Shown one piece after another: positions 8,138 to 16,227 of a stretch of 64,000 nucleotides of DNA (the stretch's first letter is position 1; the number at the start of each line of letters is the position of its first letter). The stretch comes from Burkholderiales bacterium PBB1 (GTDB lineage: Bacteria > Pseudomonadota > Gammaproteobacteria > Burkholderiales > Burkholderiaceae_C): contig NKIN01000004.1 of assembly GCA_002255905.1 (NCBI GenBank), positions 62,001 through 126,000 of the forward strand. The letters run 5' to 3'. The notes below the pieces were generated by a model. It worked only from the letters and a program-made list of their open reading frames with translations, ran no database searches and was not told where the DNA came from. A program made the translations under genes and the position numbers.

Positions 8138-9265
8138 ATGCGCAGTCCATTCGTTACCCATCGCTTCCGCGCGCTCAGCCTCGTCCTGGCCGGCCTGTGC
8201 GGCCTGCCCGGCCTCACCAGCACGCATGCGGCCGAGCCCAAGGTGCTCAACATCTACAACTGGTCGGACTACATCGCCGACGACACGATCAAGAACTTCG
8301 AGAAAGAGACCGGCATCAAGGTCAACTACGACAACTACGACAACAACGAGGTGCTGCACGCGAAGCTGGTCGCGGGCAAGACGGGCTACGACATCGTCGT
8401 GCCTGGCGCGCACTTCGCGAAGATGCAGATCGAAGGCGGCCTGCTGCAAAAGCTCGACCGCAGCAAGCTCACCAACTGGGGCAACCTCGACAAGGGCCTG
8501 CTGGAACAGCTGGCCAAGGTCGACCCGGGCAACGAGCACCTGGTCGACTGGCTGTGGGGCTACATCGCGGTGGGCATCAACACCACCAAGGTCAAGGCTG
8601 CCTTGGGCGACCTGCCGATGCCCGACAACGCCTGGAGCCTGCTGTTCGACCCGAAGTACGCCAGCAAGCTCAAGGGCTGCGGCGTCAGCTTCCTCGACTC
8701 GGCCTCGGAGGTGCTGCCGATTGCCATGCTCTACGCCGGCAAGCCACCCTTCAGCCGCGAGGCCGCCGACTACGACGCCGCCGCCGCCGTGCTGAGGGCC
8801 GCGCGACCGTACGTGACGCGCTTTTCGTCGTCGGGCTACATCAACGACCTGGCCTCGGGTTCAGTGTGTGCCGTGATGGGCTACTCGGGCGACATCAACA
8901 TCGCCCGCGCCCGCGCAATCGAGGCCAAGTCGAAGTTCGAGGTCCTGGCCCTGGTGCCCAAGGGCGGCTCGACCCTGTTCTTCGACACGATGGCGATCCC
9001 CAAGGATGCGAAGAACGTCGAGAACGCGCACCTGTTCATCAACTACATCCTGCGCCCCGAGGTCCACGCCTCGCTGACGAACAAGGTGTTCTATGCGAAC
9101 CCGAATGCCGCGTCGCTGAAGTTCGTCAAGAAGGACGTGGCCGAGAACACGACCATCTTCCTGAGCGACGCCGACAAGAAGATCATGACGGCGCCCGACA
9201 GCGTGCCGCAACCGATCCGTCGTGTGCAGACACGGGTGTTCACGGCGTTCAAGGCCGGCAAGTAG
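8138..9265 (+). CDS. Polyamine-type extracytoplasmic binding protein (PotF/PotD-like)
   Basis: Periplasmic substrate-binding protein of 375 residues with a signal peptide ending about STHAAEPKVL. The mature start LNIYNWSDYIADDTIKNFEK is characteristic of spermidine/putrescine binding proteins. The segments YDIVVPGAHFAKMQ, DWLWGYIAVGINTTKV and AVMGYSGDINIARA follow the PotF pattern, and the protein is full length. A typical permease pair and ATPase (PotGHI) are not next to it, so it either serves a transporter elsewhere or acts as a sensor component. The flanking gene is divergent and the downstream side is a repeat element, so it is probably transcribed alone. Confidence 0.92.
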   Translation: MRSPFVTHRFRALSLVLAGLCGLPGLTSTHAAEPKVLNIYNWSDYIADDTIKNFEKETGIKVNYDNYDNNEVLHAKLVAGKTGYDIVVPGAHFAKMQIEGGLLQKLDRSKLTNWGNLDKGLLEQLAKVDPGNEHLVDWLWGYIAVGINTTKVKAALGDLPMPDNAWSLLFDPKYASKLKGCGVSFLDSASEVLPIAMLYAGKPPFSREAADYDAAAAVLRAARPYVTRFSSSGYINDLASGSVCAVMGYSGDINIARARAIEAKSKFEVLALVPKGGSTLFFDTMAIPKDAKNVENAHLFINYILRPEVHASLTNKVFYANPNAASLKFVKKDVAENTTIFLSDADKKIMTAPDSVPQPIRRVQTRVFTAFKAGK

Positions 9266-9340
9266 TCGCGTGCGGGCTCGCCTGCCGGGGTTCGCCTCGG
9301 CGGGTGAGAATTGCCTTGCGATGCACCGCGCCGGGAATTC

Positions 9341-9680
9341 GCCCCGGCGGGCGAGTCACTTTTTCTGCGGGGCCAGAAAAAGTAACCCAAAAGAGGCCCT
9401 GAACACCAGCCATTTGGTGACCACGCTCCGGCTACAGGTTGACGTCAAAGGCTGTGGCACGAGAACCCATACCGAGGACCCGAAGGGTCGAGGCGTAGCG
9501 AGACCGCATGTTTGAGCCTGAGCGAGGAAACCGCGGAAGTAGTTCGGCGAGTGTTCTCGAGCCAGAGACTCAGAAGTAGGCGGCTAGCCGACGCGAGCAG
9601 GCCAGATGGCTGGTGTTCGGGCACTCTTCTTTGGTGACTTTCTTCTGTGCCAGCAGAAGAAAGTTACTCGGGTGCCGGGC
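9341..9680. repeat. Interspersed repeat element with long imperfect inverted arms
   Basis: About 340 bases bounded by two imperfect inverted arms of roughly 75 bases. The left arm (9341-9417) ends with GAACACCAGCCAT at 9401-9413; the right arm (9602-9680) carries its exact complement at 9606-9618. Each arm has its own hairpin with an AAGTAAC/GTCAC core next to an interrupted T/A-rich stretch. The core holds the small hairpin GACCCGAAGGGTC and the motif CGAGGCGTAGCGAGAC. This matches my memory of a family repeated many times in Burkholderiales and Xanthomonadales genomes. No convincing gene is inside. Flanks 9266-9340 and 9681-9761 hold nothing else I recognise. Confidence 0.7.
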
Positions 9681-9761
9681 CGAGACCCGGCGGGCTACGA
9701 CGCAAGGGCACATACCTCGGGCGCGGTCTCACCGAAGAGAAGCCGACGGCAAGTCAAACAG

Positions 9762-11357
9762 TCAGTACAACGTACGTTCAGCCATCGGCGGCGGCGACCA
9801 GTGGTACAGCCAGGTCTCCGTCAGTGGCTGCCCGTCGCAGCGGAGGTACAGCCGCAGCTCGATCGGATCGGTCGACGCGGTGGGCACCACATCGAACAGG
9901 GCCCGGTAACCCTGCACCGCGTGCAGCGGCCGCGCCGAGACGGTTTCGATGCGGGCGCCCGATGAAGCGGTGACCTCGGCGGTCACCTTCGCGTTGGGCC
10001 CGATCAGGGCGAAATCACCACCCGCGAAGTCGACCGCGAAGCGCCACGAGAAGTACGTGCGCTTCTTGCCGACCACGCCACCCAGGCCCGTGCGCGTGGC
10101 GACGCACCGCGCCAACGGGGGTCGGGCCGGTGGCTGCGCGCCCCAGTAGAGGCGATAGCCCAGCAGCAGCTCGTCGCCGGCCTGGGGTTGGCGCGCCGGG
10201 TTCCAGAAGGCCACGATGTTGTCGAAGGTCTCGTCCACCGTGGGGATCTCGACCAGTTGCACCGAGCCCGCACCCCACCCCGATTTCGGTTCCACCCACA
10301 GACAGGGGCGCTTTTCGTAGAACACGCCGTCGTCCTGGTAGTGATCGAAATCGCGGTCGCGCTGCAGCAGGCCGAAGCCGCGCGGGTCGTTGTCTTGAAA
10401 CGCGTTGAAAGCGAGCTGGCGCGGGTTGGTCAGCGGGCGCCAGATCCACTCGCCGCTGCCGGTCCACATCGCGAGGCCATCGCTGTCGTGGATCTCGCCG
10501 CGCCAGTCGTAGCCCATGCGCCGGTCGTTCTCGCCGGTCTGGAACATGCTGGTGCACGGTGCGATGCCCAGACGCTCGATCGAGGTTCTCGGGTACAGCG
10601 CCGCATCGATGTCCATCACCTGCGTGTCGCCCGGCGTGATGACGAAGCGGTAGGCGCCCGCCACGCTGGGCGAGTCGAGCAGCGCGTACACCGTGACGCT
10701 GCTCGAGCCCACGGCCGGGCGCTCGAGCCAGAACCCCGTGAAGTTAGGAAACTCCTCCGGCTTGGGCGCCCCGGTGTCGATGGCCAGACCGCGGGCGGAC
10801 AGGCCGTACTGCCACTCGCCCCCCACGGCGCGGAAATAGCTCGCACCCAGAAATGCAGTGATGTCACGCTGCAGGTCGGTGTGAAAGTTCAGCCGGAAGC
10901 CGGCGAAGCCAAGGTCGCGCGGCAGCTTCGCGTGGTCGAGCCCGCTCTTGCCGTGGTCAAACATTTCCGGCACATAGGCCAGTTCCTGGGCCTGGCCGTC
11001 GGCCAGTTCGTACAAGCGCACCGGCGACTTGAAATACAGCCCGAGGTGAAAGAACTGCGCCTGGAAGCGCAGCTTGTCGTCGCGCCACAGCGCATGGTCC
11101 GGCCGAAAGCGGATCGCCTGGTAGGCATCCCAGTCCAGGGCCTCGATCTCCTTGGGCAAGACGGCACGCGGCTTCTCATAGGGCTTGCGCGACAGGGCCT
11201 GCGCCTGGCCTTTCAAGGCGGCGTAGTCGAAGCGCTGCGGCGTGCCGATCGCCTGCAGCTTCTCGGCCCAGGCGGGGACAGCGGCACTGCCGGCGAGCGC
11301 CGCCAGGCTGGTGATGAACTGCCGGCGCGAGGGGGGCGCGGATGTGGGCGAGGTCAC
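9762..11357 (-). CDS. opgD: Glucan biosynthesis protein D (OpgD), Tat-exported
   Basis: Periplasmic protein of osmoregulated glucan synthesis (531 residues, close to the OpgD norm). The N-terminus has a twin-arginine motif (SRRQFIT) and a hydrophobic stretch ending VPAWAEKL. The body is diagnostic: RFRPDHALWRDDKLRFQAQF, a segment with YEKRPCLWVEPKSGWG, and QLVEIPTVDETFDNIVAFW. The GTG start at 11357 overlaps the stop of the DUF427 gene (GTGA); an ATG at 11498 would lie within that gene. OpgH and OpgG are not visible nearby, so the rest of the pathway is elsewhere. The adjoining repeat lies just after its 3' end. Confidence 0.94.
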   Translation of the reverse strand: MTSPTSAPPSRRQFITSLAALAGSAAVPAWAEKLQAIGTPQRFDYAALKGQAQALSRKPYEKPRAVLPKEIEALDWDAYQAIRFRPDHALWRDDKLRFQAQFFHLGLYFKSPVRLYELADGQAQELAYVPEMFDHGKSGLDHAKLPRDLGFAGFRLNFHTDLQRDITAFLGASYFRAVGGEWQYGLSARGLAIDTGAPKPEEFPNFTGFWLERPAVGSSSVTVYALLDSPSVAGAYRFVITPGDTQVMDIDAALYPRTSIERLGIAPCTSMFQTGENDRRMGYDWRGEIHDSDGLAMWTGSGEWIWRPLTNPRQLAFNAFQDNDPRGFGLLQRDRDFDHYQDDGVFYEKRPCLWVEPKSGWGAGSVQLVEIPTVDETFDNIVAFWNPARQPQAGDELLLGYRLYWGAQPPARPPLARCVATRTGLGGVVGKKRTYFSWRFAVDFAGGDFALIGPNAKVTAEVTASSGARIETVSARPLHAVQGYRALFDVVPTASTDPIELRLYLRCDGQPLTETWLYHWSPPPMAERTLY

Positions 11358-11632
11358 TCGACTTTCACACCCTTCCAGAACGCGACGCGTCCCTTGATGT
11401 GCGCGGCGGCCTCGGTCGGCTCGGGGTAGTACCAGACCGCGTTCTCGTTCATGTCGCCATTGACCATCAGGCTGTAGTAATGCGCCTGGCCCTTCCACGC
11501 ACAGCCGCTGCGGTGGTTGCTGAAGGTCACGTAATCACGGTTCAGGCTCTCGGCGGGGAAATAGTGGTTGCCCTCGACGACGACGGTGTCGTCGCTCTCG
11601 GCCAGGGTCACGCCGTTCCAGGTGGCTTTCAT
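11354..11632 (-). CDS. DUF427 family protein
   Basis: Small protein of 92 residues of the DUF427 family. Typical features are MKATWNGVTLAESDDTVVVE at the start, the central NHYFPAESLNRDYV, and SGCAWKGQAHYYSL with its Cys and Trp. The family forms a small beta-rich fold; its biochemical role is not established. The ATG has a clear AAGGAAG ribosome site. It overlaps opgD by four bases, so the two are co-translated here; I infer a shared transcript rather than a shared function. Confidence 0.9.
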   Translation of the reverse strand: MKATWNGVTLAESDDTVVVEGNHYFPAESLNRDYVTFSNHRSGCAWKGQAHYYSLMVNGDMNENAVWYYPEPTEAAAHIKGRVAFWKGVKVE

Positions 11633-11694
11633 CTCGCTTCCTTTCAGTGGGGGGCGCCGCGGTGGGACCTCCCGCCGCCGCAACCGCTCGTTGT

Positions 11695-12696
11695 TCAAGC
11701 GTACAACGCCGCGGCCTGGTTCAGCCGCTGGGCCACTGCGGCCGCCAGCGCCTTGTCGCCCACCACGCGCACGCTGTCGCCGTGGCGCAGGATATCCATC
11801 ATCAGCTCGGTCGGCTCGACGTAGGGCACCTTCAGTTCGTAGCGGCCTGCACCTTCGGTCGTGCCGAGCCAGCGCGAGGTTTGCTGCGGGTGCCATTCCT
11901 CATTGGCCACCCACTGCGCCGCGTCGGGCTCGAACACCAGCGTGGCCCATTTCACCTTCGCGCCAGCGCCACCATAGATGCCGTAGCCCGCATCGAGTTC
12001 CACCTCCAGGTCTTTCAGCGCGACCGGCTTGGCGCGGGTGTCCAGCGCCCGGGCCTCCCGGACCGCGTCGAGCGCAAAGCGGCGCAGCCCTTCGCTGGCG
12101 TGGCACCACGCGTCGAGATACCAGGTGTTGCGGTAGTTCACCAGCCGCTGCGGGGAAACCTCGCGCTCGCTGGTCGTGCGATCACTGCGCTTGAAGTAGC
12201 GCAGCCAGACCCGCTTGCGCTGCACCAGCGCGCTGCCCAGCAGCTCGAAATGCTGGCTCGGCACGCGGCGCCGCGCCGTGCCGATCAGCTTGACGCGGCG
12301 CACCAGCTCGCGGGCCTCGGTCTCGTCGGCGCCCAGCAAGCCCTGCAGCCGGTCCATCATCGGCTGCAGGTGGCGCGCCAGCACGCCGTCGTCGTCGAGG
12401 CCGGCCATCAGCTGGTGCATCGTCAGCAGCGCATGCAGCTCGCGTTCGCTGAACCACATGCCCGGCAGCTCGTGGGAAACAGCCCGAGCGGTGCCGGTGG
12501 CCGGCGCCTCGAAGCGATAGCCGTTGTCAGCGCGGTCGTAGGCGATGGGCGCACCCATGCGGTCCCGCAGGTATTGCAGATCACGCTTGAGCGTCGCGGG
12601 CGACACCGACAGCTCGGCCTGCAGCGCGTCGAAGCTGACGCAGCCGCGGCTGCGCAACAGCCGCTCGATCTTGTAGAAGCGTTCGGTGCGGTCCAT
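11695..12696 (-). CDS. WYL-domain transcriptional regulator (YafY family)
   Basis: Repressor-type regulator of 333 residues. An N-terminal winged helix (DRTERFYKIERLLRSRGCVS, then LSVSPATLKRDLQYLRD) precedes the WYL domain, whose hallmark is NTWYLDAWCHASEGLRRFAL at about 205-225. A WCX extension ends the protein. WYL regulators bind nucleic-acid-like or other small ligands and often control stress or defence genes. It is divergent from the gene at 12871, and the shared 174-bp promoter holds two palindromes with the core TGGCTCA/TGAGCCA. Control of itself and of the divergent gene is therefore likely. Confidence 0.92.
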   Translation of the reverse strand: MDRTERFYKIERLLRSRGCVSFDALQAELSVSPATLKRDLQYLRDRMGAPIAYDRADNGYRFEAPATGTARAVSHELPGMWFSERELHALLTMHQLMAGLDDDGVLARHLQPMMDRLQGLLGADETEARELVRRVKLIGTARRRVPSQHFELLGSALVQRKRVWLRYFKRSDRTTSEREVSPQRLVNYRNTWYLDAWCHASEGLRRFALDAVREARALDTRAKPVALKDLEVELDAGYGIYGGAGAKVKWATLVFEPDAAQWVANEEWHPQQTSRWLGTTEGAGRYELKVPYVEPTELMMDILRHGDSVRVVGDKALAAAVAQRLNQAAALYA

Positions 12697-12730
12697 GTTC
12701 GGCTCTCCGGCAGCTGTCGATAGCGCAGTA

Positions 12731-12751
12731 CTGGCTCACCAGGTGAGCCAG
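12731..12751. promoter_or_regulatory. Perfect palindrome, probable WYL-regulator operator 1
   Basis: Ten-base arms CTGGCTCACC and GGTGAGCCAG around a single central A. It lies 35 bases upstream of the WYL regulator start, where autorepression would act. A second site with the same core follows 42 bases later. The spacing between palindrome centres is 64 bases, close to six helical turns, so two bound dimers would be on the same DNA face. Confidence 0.6.
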
Positions 12752-12793
12752 TAGTTGAAATCAAGTCCGATAAATTATGACTCAGGCGAAATC

Positions 12794-12816
12794 AGTGGCT
12801 CATCTGTTGAGCCACT
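12794..12816. promoter_or_regulatory. Inverted repeat, probable WYL-regulator operator 2
   Basis: Nine-base perfect arms AGTGGCTCA and TGAGCCACT with a five-base spacer. It shares TGGCTCA/TGAGCCA with the palindrome at 12731-12751 and lies 54 bases upstream of the divergent gene at 12871, a suitable place to block its promoter. The different spacer length (five bases against three within the shared core frame) makes this the weaker site. Confidence 0.55.
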
Positions 12817-12870
12817 GGGCGGACACACTGACTTCATCGTGGCATGTTGCCGCGCCACCAGGAGTCCAGC

Positions 12871-14046
12871 ATGAACACCGACCTGAGCACCCGCGATCTG
12901 TTTTCCGTCGACCTGGCCGCCATCGCCCATCCCTGCGCCAGCCGTCCGGCGCCACGCGCGCCGCTGACCAACCACGAGCACATCGGCTTCGAGCTCGGCT
13001 GGGACCACGCACACCACGGTCTCACACCGCCCGCACCGTATGCGCAGGAGCCCTCACCGGTTCGCGACGGCTGGCTGGCCGGCACAGCCACTTACGGCGA
13101 GCGCACGCTGGCACCCACCGCACCAGTGCGTCTGTGGCTGCAACTGCGCTTGCACGCCTGGCTGCGTGGTCGCAGCGTCGAGCTGTTCGAGGTCACCCCG
13201 CAGTACCTGCGCCAGTTGACCGTCACCCACTGCCCGATCACCCGCGACGCATTCGGCAACGCTGCTGACGACACCAACCACCCCACCATCCACCGGTTGC
13301 GGCACGACGCGGGCTATGCGGCAGGCCATCTGGTGATGATCAGCACGCGCGCCCACCTGGCCAAGGCAGCCCACGGCTTCGAGTCGGCCGTGGGCATCGC
13401 TCGCCGGCTGGAGGCCGACGCCTCGCGTGGACCCACTGCAGCGCCGCTGCACGAAGGTCTGAACGCTGCGCAATGGGGTCGCCTTGCCGTGTTGTGCAGC
13501 TACGTTGAAGCGCTGCCGCACGCACGAGCCTGCGAGCTGCCGCTGCTGGTGCTGCCACCGAATCGGCTGCGCCTGTTCAACCCGGTGCAGGCACTGCAGG
13601 CATTCGTCAGCCAGCAACTGCTGAGCCCGGGCTGGAGCCAGCGCATCAACCGCCTCGAGGCGCTGCTGCCCGGTGCGGCGGTTCGGCGGGCCTTCCGCTC
13701 GTTTTTCCAGACGCTGCTGCCGCGGGTGCTCGCCGCCGGTCGGCCCACCGACCCGCAGCGTGCGCGCTGGGCCGTCGAAGACGCCTGGGGCCATGCCCTG
13801 GTGATGCAACGATGGGTGCGCTTCGCGATGCTGCTGAGCGCGGGTCAATGCGAGTCGGTGCTGGCACGCGCCGTGGCTGAGCAGCTGCTGCCGAAGGGCC
13901 TGCACATCGAAGCGCTGGCCGACGCGACCGCAACCGATGGCTGGTGCCTGCCGACCCGCGGCTACGTGCCGCACGGCATGGTGTCAGCGTCGCGACGCGA
14001 GGGCCGGTCCGCCGTTCAGGCACCGATCGGGCGGACACTGCACTGA
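12871..14046 (+). CDS. Uncharacterised protein with a possible HNH-like motif (391 aa)
   Basis: Soluble protein of 391 residues with no domain I can name confidently. The middle part (about 110-165) reads THCPITRDAF, a gap, NHPTIHRLRHDAGYAAGH, then LVMISTRAHLAKAA. This resembles the CPxxG ... SPSLDRI ... GYxxGN ... SxRAN pattern of some small HNH/His-Me-finger proteins. The zinc Cys pair is incomplete, and an Asn expected near GN is His. The C-terminal half is helical and leucine-rich. The start has an AGGAG ribosome site 8 bases upstream. It is divergent from a WYL regulator with two operators between them, so it is probably the regulated target. I believe similar genes occur in other Burkholderiales, always without assigned function. 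Confidence 0.8.
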   Translation: MNTDLSTRDLFSVDLAAIAHPCASRPAPRAPLTNHEHIGFELGWDHAHHGLTPPAPYAQEPSPVRDGWLAGTATYGERTLAPTAPVRLWLQLRLHAWLRGRSVELFEVTPQYLRQLTVTHCPITRDAFGNAADDTNHPTIHRLRHDAGYAAGHLVMISTRAHLAKAAHGFESAVGIARRLEADASRGPTAAPLHEGLNAAQWGRLAVLCSYVEALPHARACELPLLVLPPNRLRLFNPVQALQAFVSQQLLSPGWSQRINRLEALLPGAAVRRAFRSFFQTLLPRVLAAGRPTDPQRARWAVEDAWGHALVMQRWVRFAMLLSAGQCESVLARAVAEQLLPKGLHIEALADATATDGWCLPTRGYVPHGMVSASRREGRSAVQAPIGRTLH

Positions 14047-14051
14047 CGAAA

Positions 14052-14074
14052 CAACGGCCCGGCAAGGGCCGTTG
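14052..14074. terminator. Hairpin between convergent genes
   Basis: Nine-base perfect stem CAACGGCCC/GGGCCGTTG with loop GGCAA, placed in the 41-bp gap between the stops of two convergent genes. There is no T-run on either side, so it would be a weak or factor-assisted bidirectional terminator. Confidence 0.5.
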
Positions 14075-14087
14075 CACTGCGGTGGCG

Positions 14088-14525
14088 TCAGCGGTCGCAG
14101 CTGGCCATGCTGCTGTCGTCCCACAGCGGGGAAAAGTCGCTGGCGCCAGGGCGGGAAGGTCGAAGCAGGCGCAAGCGAATCAGCTCCTGAGACACCTCGG
14201 GCGGGAAACCCGCCCGGTGGCGGCGCTTGTCGATCACCAGGTCGTCCAGCACCCGCGAGGCCAGTGCCGGGTCGTCCCAGCACAGCGCCAACCGGTTGGC
14301 CAAGCGAGGAAACAACGCGCACAGCTGGGTCGGCCGATGCTGTGCTGGCAGCGCGTCGCGCCAGGTGGCGGCCAGTGGCGACAAGCTCTGGTCGCAAGGC
14401 CGTGGCTGCGTGCGCAGGCGCTGCCAGCCTGACTCGGTGGTCGGTTCCGCCGCCGGTCGGCGCACGGGGGAAGACTTGGCGGCCGCGCTGCGTGAACCGC
14501 GCGCGCCCCATCCAAAAAAGCTCAT
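14088..14525 (-). CDS. Hypothetical protein (145 aa)
   Basis: Unassigned soluble protein. The C-terminal half is coherent: LCALFPRLANRLALCWDD, then VLDDLVIDKRRHRAGFPPEV and ELIRLRLLRPS. The N-terminal 50 residues are Ser/Ala/Arg-rich and probably disordered. The ATG giving MSFFGWGARG is preferred; an upstream Met seven codons earlier is possible. It is convergent with the gene at 12871 and divergent from the PAP2 gene. The 271-bp gap to PAP2 contains the palindrome CTGTGTACACAG (14537-14548) but nothing else I recognise. Confidence 0.62.
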   Translation of the reverse strand: MSFFGWGARGSRSAAAKSSPVRRPAAEPTTESGWQRLRTQPRPCDQSLSPLAATWRDALPAQHRPTQLCALFPRLANRLALCWDDPALASRVLDDLVIDKRRHRAGFPPEVSQELIRLRLLRPSRPGASDFSPLWDDSSMASCDR

Positions 14526-14796
14526 GGTGTCTGTGCCTGTGTACACAGCGGCTGAGGCGGCGCGATGCCCGCTTCAAGACCACCGACACGTTGGTAACAA
14601 CTGGTTTCGATGTGAAGAGTGTGGTGCCGACACCGCTCGAAATCCAGTCTCTTTCCGGGCGTTCACCCGACTTGAGGGTGTGCATCTTTCACACTGTCCT
14701 GGGGCCTGTGATCGCCATCGCGCCGCGGTACGTCGGACAGGCCCTTGGCAACGGCGGCGTGACAGCGGCCAGAAGCTCAACCCTTACCATCTGCCG

Positions 14797-15468
14797 ATGT
14801 CTTTGATGCTGTCGATCGCCCTGTGGAATCTGGTGACACGACTCGGCGAAGCGCAGATCCTGCTGCCTGCTGCCTTGCTCACGGCCTCGTGGTTCGTCTG
14901 GCGCGATCGATCACCTCGGCTGGCGGTCGTCTGGATGGGCGGCATTGCTGCCGCCACCTTGGTCACGACCGCGTCGAAGATCGCCTTCATGGGTTACGGG
15001 CTGGGCTGGGCGGCGCTGGACTTCACCGGGGTGTCGGGGCATTCGATGTTCGCCGCCGCGATCTACCCCTTGACGGGCGTCGCCATCGCCAGCGCGGTGG
15101 CCGGCATGCAGGCGCCGCGTTGGTGGCGGCTGGGTCTCGCCATCGGGATGCTGCTGGCCTTGCTGGTGGGGCTGTCACGGGTGGCGGTCGAGGCGCACTC
15201 CTGGTCGGAGGTGGTGGCCGGCCTGCTGGTCGGTGGTGCCGTGCCGTGGTGGGCGGCACGGGCCGAGCGCGCACCTCCGGCGCGACACTCGCTGTGGTTG
15301 CCGGTGGTGGTGTGCGTCTGGCTGGGCAGTGCCTTGCCCAACGCACCGCCGTCACCCACCCACGGCTGGGTGACGCAGCTGGCGCTCGCGATCTCGGGGC
15401 GAGATCAACCGTACACCCGCGCTGATCTGCTCGCGCCGCGCGCCGCGCCGACAGACGGCGCGCACTGA
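14797..15468 (+). CDS. Membrane phosphatase of the PAP2 family
   Basis: Integral membrane protein of 223 residues with about five helices. The PAP2 centre is readable: GVSGHSMFAAAIYPL (motif 2) and LSRVAVEAHSWSEVVAGLLVGG (motif 3 with its Arg and His). The first motif is only partly kept (a Lys at SKIAFMGYG). Members hydrolyse lipid phosphates such as undecaprenyl pyrophosphate or phosphatidic acid; which substrate applies cannot be told. The start is the ATG giving MSLMLSIALW. It is convergent with the LON-domain gene. Confidence 0.86.
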   Translation: MSLMLSIALWNLVTRLGEAQILLPAALLTASWFVWRDRSPRLAVVWMGGIAAATLVTTASKIAFMGYGLGWAALDFTGVSGHSMFAAAIYPLTGVAIASAVAGMQAPRWWRLGLAIGMLLALLVGLSRVAVEAHSWSEVVAGLLVGGAVPWWAARAERAPPARHSLWLPVVVCVWLGSALPNAPPSPTHGWVTQLALAISGRDQPYTRADLLAPRAAPTDGAH

Positions 15469-15481
15469 AACAGGCCTGCCG

Positions 15482-16174
15482 TCAGCTGCGGCCCGACAAC
15501 GACCGGGCCAGCCCCGTCTGATCGAGCACGTCGGCCACCAGCTCCAGCCGCAGCAAGGGGTTCTCCAGGGCCATCAGACGTTGCTTCTGCTCGGCGCCCA
15601 GCGGGAGCAATTCGCACCAGCGGTTGGCGACCCAGCCGCAGTCGTCCCAGCGGTAGGGCGACTGGAATGGCATGTCCTGCGGGCTGCCGGCGCGCTCGAG
15701 CATGCCCTTGACGACCTCGCGCAAGGTGGAAGCCACCGTCTCCAGATCGGCCGGCACCGCGACGGCGACATCGTCGTCCAGCAACTCGACGTCGGCGACC
15801 CACAGGCCGTGTTTGAGCTGCTCGCGCGAGCGGATCCGGAAGCGCTGGGTGCCTGTGCAGCTGATCGTCATCAGGCCGGGATTGGGCCGCTCGAGCTGGG
15901 TGATGCGGGCCAGTGTGCCGATCTCGTGAAACGCCTCTTGCGGGTAACCATCACCGCGCGGTTGTGCCGCCGCGCCGCGCGACGGTGCGCTGCGCACCTC
16001 GCGGCCGGCGGTCAGGCACACCACACCGAACGGCGTGCCGGCCTTGTGCGCCCGCCCGATCATGTCGAGGTAGCGGACCTCGAAGATGCGCAGCGGCAGG
16101 TAGCCGTCCGGGAACAGCACACATTGCAGCGGAAAGAGCGGCAACCTGGCGAGGTCGGTCGGCTGCGTGTCCAT
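15482..16174 (-). CDS. LON peptidase substrate-binding-domain protein
   Basis: Stand-alone LON N-terminal-type domain of 230 residues, without ATPase or protease part. It opens LARLPLFPLQCVLFPDGYLPLRIFE, the strong family signature, followed by RYLDMIGRAHKAGTPFGVVCL. These single-domain proteins are common in proteobacteria; their role is not settled. The start giving MDTQPTDLAR is the first Met in front of the domain; the longer open frame lies inside the neighbouring methyltransferase gene. The 53-bp gap to that gene has an imperfect hairpin (GACAGGG/CCCTTGTC, 16211-16229). Confidence 0.9.
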   Translation of the reverse strand: MDTQPTDLARLPLFPLQCVLFPDGYLPLRIFEVRYLDMIGRAHKAGTPFGVVCLTAGREVRSAPSRGAAAQPRGDGYPQEAFHEIGTLARITQLERPNPGLMTISCTGTQRFRIRSREQLKHGLWVADVELLDDDVAVAVPADLETVASTLREVVKGMLERAGSPQDMPFQSPYRWDDCGWVANRWCELLPLGAEQKQRLMALENPLLRLELVADVLDQTGLARSLSGRS

Positions 16175-16227
16175 CGGGCAGATTGTGGTGCGGCATCGCA
16201 CCCTCTGCACGACAGGGATTGCCCTTG

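Noticed and set aside
9447-9560. Small peptide frames inside the repeat element
   Set aside because: No ribosome site or recognisable protein; the DNA is structured repeat.
14537-14548. Palindrome CTGTGTACACAG as an operator
   Set aside because: Isolated 12-base palindrome without a second copy or a candidate regulator nearby; kept only as a note.
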